A stretch of DNA of 64,000 bases from Brachypodium distachyon. Taxonomy: Eukaryota > Streptophyta > Magnoliopsida > Poales > Poaceae. The notes below the pieces were generated by a model. It worked only from the letters and a program-made list of their open reading frames with translations. It was not told the DNA's origin and did no database searches. The position numbers and the translations under genes were made by a program. The DNA lies in contig NC_016132.3 in NCBI RefSeq assembly GCF_000005505.3, positions 8,866,001 to 8,930,000 of the forward strand. The letters are read 5' to 3'. Positions 57,001 through 64,000 of the stretch are shown here, in pieces; the stretch's first letter is position 1; the number at the start of each line of letters is the position of its first letter.

Positions 57001-60000
57001 CCGGGAATAATCAGCAGGACTGTCTACTCATTAACAAGATAAGAAAACAAGTTTACTTACATCTACTCCCCCTGTTCCTAAATATAAGATGTTCTATCTT
57101 TGTCCTAAGTCAAACTTCTTAAAGTTTGATTTTTTAATAGAAAAATCTACCAATATTACAACTCTAAATAGTTTTATTAAATCCGTCATGATATATCCTC
57201 ATAGTATACTTATTTTATATTGTACTCCCTCCGATCCATATTACTTGTCGAAATATTACATGTATCTAGACGCTTTTTAGGCATAGATACATCCATATTT
57301 GGGCAAATTTGAGACAATTAATATGGATTGGAGGTAGTAGATGTTAGTACATTTTTCTAAAAACTTACATTTAGGAACAGAGGTAGTACTATCTAGGGAC
57401 GTGTTTCTGTGTGGGAGACATCGAGAAAACCACCTAAGAAACCAGCATTGTGACTACTCTTCAGAGGGGGCATCACTATCAGCCCCAGGCTGCGGCCCCC
57501 ACTATTTGTCATGGATCATTTCGTGTTTTATTTTTTATTCTCACCATGTGCATGCAATTTTACTCAATATTTTCTGAACTTTCCTTATGTTAGTATAATA
57601 AACGGTAGCCCACTTATACTCACAGAAAAAAGTGCACATGCAAAACGTACCATTTCCCAAAATTTAGGAACCCCAGTCTTAACAAGGTCGTGGGCATGGC
57701 TGGTTGCCCCCAGGTTGCACCACAATGCAACTCCAGCATATTAACACACCAGCCATGTAAATATGTGGCATTAATTTCTAAATGGAAAAAAAAAACTAAC
57801 TAAACAGTATTGGTGCTTAAATCACTTGGTCCAGTTCCTAATGAGCGAATTGCCTCTGCTAAGTTGATATGCATACATTGTTCCTATGCACATTCTATGT
57901 GATACGGGGAACAACTTTACTTGATATGCGCTACTGAACTTAGCCCAAATATTTTTAGAAAAACAATTGTATAGGACAACAATAAAATTGTAAACTAAAT
58001 TACCAAAGATGGCATGGATACCTTTTTGAATGTCAATGCATCAGATAATGGTATTGAAAGAATCATTTTTAAAGATATATCGAGGGCATCTGCAAGTGCT
58101 CTGTCACCGTAAAGCTCAAATACACCAAAATTGACATAGTTCCCACATAAGGCTGCATGTATAACTCAAGTAAAAGACCGGCGACAAGAATAGTAAAAAT
58201 AATCGGCAATAAGATTACAAGTCTGCAATGAGACTCAATATATTTCTCAATGAATAGAGACAATCATAGTAATAAGCTCAAATTTGTGTAATGACCTATT
58301 ATCTTATTTTAACCTTAATAATGGAAACAGAATGATAGTTCAAAACATAACCCTACAAAAAAAATAAGAACGTGGTCAAGAATTACAAGACCTGAATGAA
58401 GTTATCCCCCAGCCCCAAAAGACTAACCTAGAAACTGGACAAGAATTCATGGTTCATTAAGAATGGCTTCAGTAATTGGGATAGATCATAACTCATTGCA
58501 TTAAAAACTAATACCATCAGGAATCAAGAACAACTACTAGCTAGTGTGACTAGAAACAGGTGGGACCAGCCAGTTCTTAGTTTGTAACTGCTGCTGTTAA
58601 AGAAAGAGTCTGAACGCTCACTAGAACAGTAAAAAAGTCCCAAACGAACATGATAGTTCAGCAGTGCAAATGCGCAGCATTTTAAATCGCTATTATTAAC
58701 AAGCCTGGTGAATCACATAAAAATTGAACGGACTGCATACATATTATTTGTTCATAAATAGTACTGCATATTCAACAAGACAAAAATTTCAACTCATGAA
58801 AGACCAAATAATATTAGGTACAAAATACACACAAATCAGTAACACAGGGCCCTCCTAAGGCCACTCCCAACACATTGTATTTTAAGGTTGTATCTTACGC
58901 ATAGGTATTTAGCTACAACTCACCAATGGTTTGTATTTTATTGTTGTATCTAAAATAGTTATCATTTAATAGGTTTGTGAGAGAGAAACATAGCGTTTGT
59001 TGCCTTGTTGGCTCCACGCTAAGAGCTGTATCTTGCATAAGATACGACACCTATCTTTCCTCACTAATTAGGCCTCCACATCAGCTTTTTGCCTATATGG
59101 CATACCTAAGATACAATCCACCTTGGAGCATTGGGAGAGGCCTAAGTACGTTTCTCAGAAAATAATTACTGACATGACATGAACTACTCTTTGGGCAGTA
59201 GAATCGTATTATGTTACGGAACTACAAAACTATCTTGCAATTTCTCAATCCCTGCAGCCGATTTGAATATTCACTTCAGGAGATCTCCAAGGGTTCAACT
59301 CAAATGCCACAAATTTAGAACTCTAGACTGATATAAAGTTCACAAGGTAAGGATCTTATTCAAGTGGGTGAAAGAAGTCTACTAAATGAGTGTTTGAACG
59401 TTTGAATAGTTTGTATCATACAATAGAGCTGCTATCATACAAAATGTAAGCAACTAGCAGTTGAGAAAGAGCATGTTCCAAACAAAATTTATATACTCAC
59501 CCCTTGAAAGAACAGTCAATGAAATCCATATGCCTTTGTATTTACTTGCATAAATATCAGTGCCATTTGGAAGCAATAGAATTCGTGAACCATAAGCCAC
59601 AATCAGCTTGCTTATCTCGCGGAATAGAAGGATTCCATTTGGTGATGATGATTCAAAAGACAATCGTTGAGATTTATTCAAAACAAATTCAGAAATGAAT
59701 TTGAGTAATGGTGTGGTGACCTGCATGTAGTGATATTTTAGATTTATAAGCCTTGGCTTCTAGATAACAAAGTTAGGTATGCTATGACACCAAACAGTTC
59801 TAGAAAATATTGTAGCACAGTGATAGTTGACAACCTCTGGCTCATCAGCCAGCAGGGAGATAGCTCTCAGTAGAAGTGGCATGCAGGATGGATACAAGCA
59901 GTCAAATAGTAGGCCATACGTCCGGCGGCTGGATTAGATCAACAAAGGTGCAGTTAGTTTGCAAAAATATAGGAGTTGTTACACACTTATACTGCACATG

Positions 60001-63000
60001 TTCAGATAATGCACCTGTTTGTAGCCATCACGATGCCTCGTAGGTCTCTCATCAAACCAGTGAATGCATACTTTACGATATCAGTCCTGAAAGCAGCATC
60101 AGCACTTGCGTCCAAATTTATTGCAACCTAAAATGGAAACAAAGAGTAAAATAGACCAAAGTTATAAAAAAAAGAATAAATCAGATAAGGAAGCAACAAA
60201 AATATATATGAGCATAAAAACAAGTAATAAATATGTTCCCATTTGTAAGACGTCCTGTATCTCTTACCAGACGTCTTACAAAATGGAACAGAGGGAGTAC
60301 ATATGCACCTGCATAAGTGGCTTCATGAAACTCTGGAATTTTACTGGGCCATCTTCCATAAAGACCAAGGAGCCAAGAATATAGTAGAAGTTAGTTCTAC
60401 TGCGGACGCATCTGTATTCGTCAAGAAATGGAAAGTTTTCCGGCTGGCAGGATGAAAAATGAAATGGAATCATTTGTAAGATTGAGAAACACAGAGATCA
60501 TGTTAAACGAAAGCTAGTTCGAAGCACTTTACAGAGTGATTTGCAATGATGAACTTTGTACTCTCCAACTTGAGAAGAAGCTTTCCAGTCATGTAGCTGC
60601 TATGGCAATACAAAATGAAGAATTTTAATCGTGCTAAACATGAGAAAATGGAAACTGAATACATAAAGATACAAGTTTACCCAGATGCAAGCTCCAGGAA
60701 AAATGACAGTGTATGATCAATAACATCCTCACACTGCAAATACATCAAAGGTCAACAACAACTTACAGATCAAAGTTAAAGCTGAAATCTGTATCAGTGA
60801 TAAATAGTCACCTCAGCATAGCACTTCAGATTTGTAGCTATTTTCCCAACAATAGCATTGAGTAAAACTAAATGGTCAGTCAATCCAAGAAGCTCAGATA
60901 ATCTTGCATACAACTGCTGCAGCAAAGAAACTTTGCTTTATGACATGACAGAAATGTATATCAAGCACTAAATATAAAATTAGTCCATCATCTAATTTCA
61001 TTTCTTCTAAACCTTTGCAGAATTCATGGATTGGTCCCCTACATATGACCTTCTGAAATTTTGCATAAAGATAAGAATGGCTCGATCAAGCCTTTGCTTG
61101 CTTAATTCTTGATATCTCTGCAAAGACAGTACATCATGTGAAGCTTATTAAAAAACCAGTACTCTCTCCGTTTCAAAATAGTTGTACATTTAGGTTTGTC
61201 CTAAGTCAAACTTCTCTAAGTTTAACCAATCTAATACAAAAATATACAAAAAATTATAACACCAAATTAGTTTAATCATATCAGTCATGAAAGATGTGTT
61301 CATATTGTATTCAATATTTTATATATTTCTACGTATGAAGTTTGACTTAGGACAAATCTAAGTGTACAACTATTTTGAAACGGAATGAGTATATGATAAG
61401 CAAAGTAAAGGTCAGCTTTGAAGACATGCCATAAAATATGGAATGAACGACATAGAAATCATGTGAGCTCAGCAAACATAACCAGAGGGCAAATGGTCAT
61501 GCCTTGGGAGGGCAATAGAAACACAACGCAAGAAGATGGCCAGTTATGGTTGCTGTGATGATCTTTACAGAGTCTAGTAGGATTTTGCTATCATGTCTAT
61601 GAAAACAATGCTTTCCGGTTTCCACTAAATGTTGTATCAAAAAATATACTCTATTAAAAAGCGCTATTGCGAAGCCACCACAATACCGAACTGACCATAA
61701 TCTTAGCTCCCATGGAGATTTGTTCTACTGCAATCATATACGGTTATCATGGTCAATGAAAGTTGGCATATAATTCCGAACAGTCAAGTTGCACAACAGT
61801 AGCGAGATCGCATCCATGACCACAACAGTGGTGAGATCGCGTCCATGAGCAACTCCCGCTACGGCACCCACCCCCACCGAATTCCCCGCTGACGAAGCTG
61901 GTCGCCGCCGCAGACTCCTACACCAGCAAGTGCCTCCTGTGCCTCGGCACAGATCATTGCACCCCGAGTGTCAGCTCGGACTGCGCTGCATTCTGTGCTT
62001 GGAGCTCGGAGCAAGACATGGCGGCTCCAGCGGACTTGGTCATGCCACCACGTGTGAAGACACAGGTTTTCCACCTCCTCATTCACGTGACCAAGACGGT
62101 GGTTTACCGCCGCCCCCGGCTACCATCGACTCGGCTGCTGACTCGGTCGGCAATGGTGGCTCAGGACCCACCCGGGTTGGCCCACCACCCAGCGGTATGA
62201 CTACAACCTAGGACACCAGACTCGGTCCCGTTGAGCTCTGCCGTCGCAAATTACAGTGGTGGTGTGCGAGGTAGCACCAACAGCTGCCAGCCTCTCCGAG
62301 ACCGGTCCCACTGGTTGAGCCATTTCATTATATACTCAAATTCAAGTTTCTTTGCCTGAAAGGCGAAGACAAACAAATTGCCTAAGTGATATTTTGTATG
62401 ATTGCTCCAAGTGTTTTTTTTTATGGTTGACTATGGTTGCCAAAGTGATTTAAACTGCTACCTGTAGCACCCTTATAGTATCATACGAGTCCTTTAGTAC
62501 TTACACAGGCATCCATAGCAGATAGCACTTAGAAGTTAGAATAGAACTGTCTATAAGTACACTAGCTCAGCATTCATGTGAAGTGACCAAATCATTTTCA
62601 TCTAACCTGTGAGTGCACTCCTGTGTCAGTAATAGTTATGAACTGTAACACACGGGCTGCAAGTTCTGCATCGAGTAACTCCTGTGAATCTTTGCTGCAG
62701 AGAAAAATAAAAACCTTATCCATGAAAAGTTAGCTGAAAATAAAGAAAACAAGCAAGCAGGATTAATTGCTCACATGCGACCAACGTTCTGCCTAATCTT
62801 GAGAATAGCTGCAATTATGTGGACCATCCATGCAATCTGCCCTTCAATGACAGACAGCTCAGCTAAATCTCCAGCAGCTGGTAATCTGGACCTTGCCTGT
62901 AAAAAAAATTTGATTTTTAATCTCTTCTGGAAAAACCAATATGTCGAACAACACTGACATACCGTATAAGCTTGTAGAAGGGGCTCCATGATATTTATAA

Positions 63001-63924
63001 TGAGAAGGCTACAACTTTCGTACTGCAACTCATAAGAAGAAAGTAATAATCAGGGCATGTACTATGGAACAATTTATTCAAGTTGCAAAATTCATAACAC
63101 TACAGTGTTTCTGTACTTAGAAAACATTGAAAAGCCTTCCATATCATTTCATGGAGAAAAACAACAAAATATACAAGATTAGGCCACCAAGCAGTGTGCT
63201 TCTTTCATGGGTTTATAAATGACTAGTCGTTAGTTTGAAGCAGTGACGGAGCTTGATGAAACTGTTTGGTTTAAAGCCTTAAGAAGGCGACGTTTTTTTT
63301 TCCAAATGACCTTATTTAGATGGAACAAATAGAAGTATTGAAAGGAAAATAATTATTTCTAAAATCAGAAACCAGAATTAGTGACGTAGTAGCAACCTGG
63401 AATCTGCAAAGGTAAGGGAGACTCTCCAGCTGATCCTGGAGTCCTTCCACATTATCCAACGGATTTTCTGTATCTGCTGAGTTGTCTGCAAAGCTGGCCT
63501 ATAATGAACAGAAATGAGAAAACAATGAGAATGACAAATAGTTCCTTCATCCTTGCACTGAAATATAAATAGTAGTTGATCTCTCACAGAAGACAGTACC
63601 TGAACAGAATTAATTCTAGAAGTGATAAAACCCTCCATGATTTTGGGTACAGTTTCATCAAGCAGACTTGGTGTGTCGCCTTTCAAGTAAGGCAGAGATG
63701 TCACCAACTTTGACCATAGACTTAAAAGATAGTAGATACTGTTGCTGGCCCACTATAAAAATAAATTGATAGCAGACAAGTCATAGTACGCACAACAATC
63801 AACAATGATTAGTAACTGAGCACGAAGAAGGACAAACCTGCCACGATAGCAATGATTTAGTTGTAAATTCTGCTACAAGACCAATCCATTCACCATAAAA
63901 CTCAACATTCAGAAGCTCCGACAA
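54021..63924 (-). CDS. XPO7: Exportin-7-like nuclear transport receptor, C-terminal 20 exons (gene continues beyond the right edge)
   Basis: Exons, 5' to 3': 63838-63924, 63600-63752, 63397-63498, 62963-63022, 62775-62896, 62607-62694, 61013-61117, 60812-60916, 60681-60733, 60533-60596, 60309-60443, 60015-60127, 59835-59928, 59501-59720, 58022-58152, 56404-56556, 55871-55999, 55702-55800, 55556-55594, 54021-54158. All junctions are GT-AG and all phases close, giving about 729 aa of an expected 1,050-1,090. Recognisable exportin-7 (RanBP16/17) blocks: DNVEGLQDQLESLPYLCRFQ, SYVGDQSMNSAK, LLGLTDHLVLLNAIVGKIATNL, SRTNFYYILGSLVFMED, NKSQRLSFESSSPNGILLFR, NYVNFGVFELYGD, LEDVGNQWSLSRPILSL and the C-terminal KNRDRFTQNL. 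It is a HEAT-repeat karyopherin; animal members carry cargo with RanGTP. The plant cargo is unknown. No lesion seen. The N-terminal Ran-binding part lies outside the window. Confidence 0.96.
56132..56224. mobile_element. Stowaway MITE in an exportin intron
   Basis: A 93-bp hairpin runs from CTCCCTCCGATCCATATTAA to the complementary ATTATGGATTGGAGGGAA, with a central palindrome around TTTGTACTAATTTAGTACAA. TA flanks both sides. Confidence 0.92.
57066..57386. mobile_element. Stowaway MITE (outer, interrupted by another)
   Basis: The left end CCCCCTGTTCCTAAATATAA pairs with the right end TTTAGGAACAGAGGTAG. TA flanks at 57064-57065 and 57387-57388. It carries the motif TCCTAAGTCAAACTTCTT shared with the element at 61162. 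It is interrupted by a second complete Stowaway at 57225-57337. Confidence 0.9.
57225..57337. mobile_element. Stowaway MITE (inner, nested)
   Basis: CTCCCTCCGATCCATATTAC to TTAATATGGATTGGAGGTAG, with ATCTAGACGC and ATAGATACATCC inside as in the copies at 10011, 18166 and 20025. TA duplicates at 57223-57224 and 57338-57339. It is embedded in the outer element, so it is the younger insertion. Confidence 0.93.
58859..59142. mobile_element. Tourist-like MITE, 284 bp
   Basis: The ends GGCCACTCCCAA and GGGAGAGGCC are imperfect inverted repeats. A perfect TAA trinucleotide flanks both sides (58856-58858, 59143-59145), the target type of PIF/Harbinger elements. Internal words GTATCTTACGC and AAGATACGAC also pair. 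It lies in an exportin intron. Confidence 0.8.
60235..60297. mobile_element. Very short Stowaway-derived hairpin
   Basis: GTTCCCATTTGTAAGACGTC on the left pairs with GACGTCTTACAAAATGGAAC on the right. The right end continues into AGAGGGAG and then TA as in Stowaway elements, while the left end has lost its matching CTCCCT. About 63 bp, in an exportin intron. Confidence 0.75.
61162..61389. mobile_element. Stowaway MITE, 228 bp, long inverted repeats
   Basis: CTCTCTCCGTTTCAAAATAG pairs with CTATTTTGAAACGGAATGAG. The repeats extend inward through TAGGTTTGTCCTAAGTCAAAC and the complementary GTTTGACTTAGGACAAATCT. TA flanks both sides. It lies in the exportin intron between the exons at 61013 and 62607. 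Confidence 0.93.
61800..62330. other. GC-rich insertion in an AT-rich exportin intron
   Basis: About 500 bp of GC-rich DNA interrupts otherwise AT-rich intron. It opens with a doubled phrase (GAGATCGCATCCATGACCAC, then GAGATCGCGTCCATGAGCAA). An open plus-strand frame reads ADSYTSKCLLCLGTDHC and continues without stop to about 62200, but I recognise no family. It looks like a captured exon or a retroelement piece; its origin is unknown. Confidence 0.5.
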
Positions 63925-64000
63925 CTGCAAAACATCACATATATATTAAATGTTCACAACACTAATCAAAATGGGTTCATTCCTAACCACAGTTCACCAC

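Noticed and set aside
1..64000. CRISPR arrays, prokaryotic operons, riboswitches or phage genes
   Set aside because: There are no regularly spaced repeats with unique spacers. All coding evidence is intron-containing plant genes or plant transposons.

Overview
The window is nuclear DNA from a grass, most likely a small-genome pooid such as Brachypodium or a relative. The signs are GC-rich first exons followed by AT-rich introns, dozens of GT-AG introns, at least a dozen short Stowaway/Tourist-type MITEs with CTCCCTCCG ends and TA duplications, and protein families in their grass forms. Exon structures were built by hand from splice signals, reading-frame continuity and remembered family sequences. 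Nothing was searched against a database.

Layout, left to right. 1-3.7 kb: intergenic DNA with one MITE and a degenerate 38-bp minisatellite. 3.7-7.6 kb (+): a two-exon Dof transcription factor of the cycling Dof factor (CDF) class. 8.5-14.5 kb (-): a complete seven-exon P4-ATPase lipid flippase of the ALA1 clade, convergent with the Dof gene. 16.2-17.3 kb (+): a broken TPX2-like microtubule-protein gene. 20.3-21.5 kb (-): a four-exon gene for an unrecognised helical, TPR-like protein of 244 aa. 22.7-23.1 kb: a LINE relic. 24.2-27.9 kb (+): a three-exon multi-pass membrane protein resembling the NicO/UreH metal-transporter group. 29.8-39.0 kb (+): a tandem family of three J-domain genes, two carrying nonsense mutations and one intact. 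40.0-42.4 kb (-): an intronless S-domain receptor kinase, sitting between the intact J-domain gene and a displaced duplicate of that gene's 3' end. 44.6-45.4 kb (-): an intronless VQ-motif protein. 47.5-52.9 kb (+): a complete but dead Ty3/gypsy LTR retrotransposon with matching GGCGC target-site duplications. 54.0 kb to the right edge (-): the last 20 exons of an exportin-7-like nuclear transport receptor, its introns loaded with MITEs, one nested inside another.

These are independent plant genes, not an operon. Their relationships are evolutionary: local duplication and decay of the J-domain genes, a segmental duplication flanking the receptor kinase, and repeated MITE insertion. I found no CRISPR array, no prokaryotic-type cluster and no clear multi-gene system. 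The least understood intact genes are the 244-aa helical protein and the NicO/UreH-like membrane protein.
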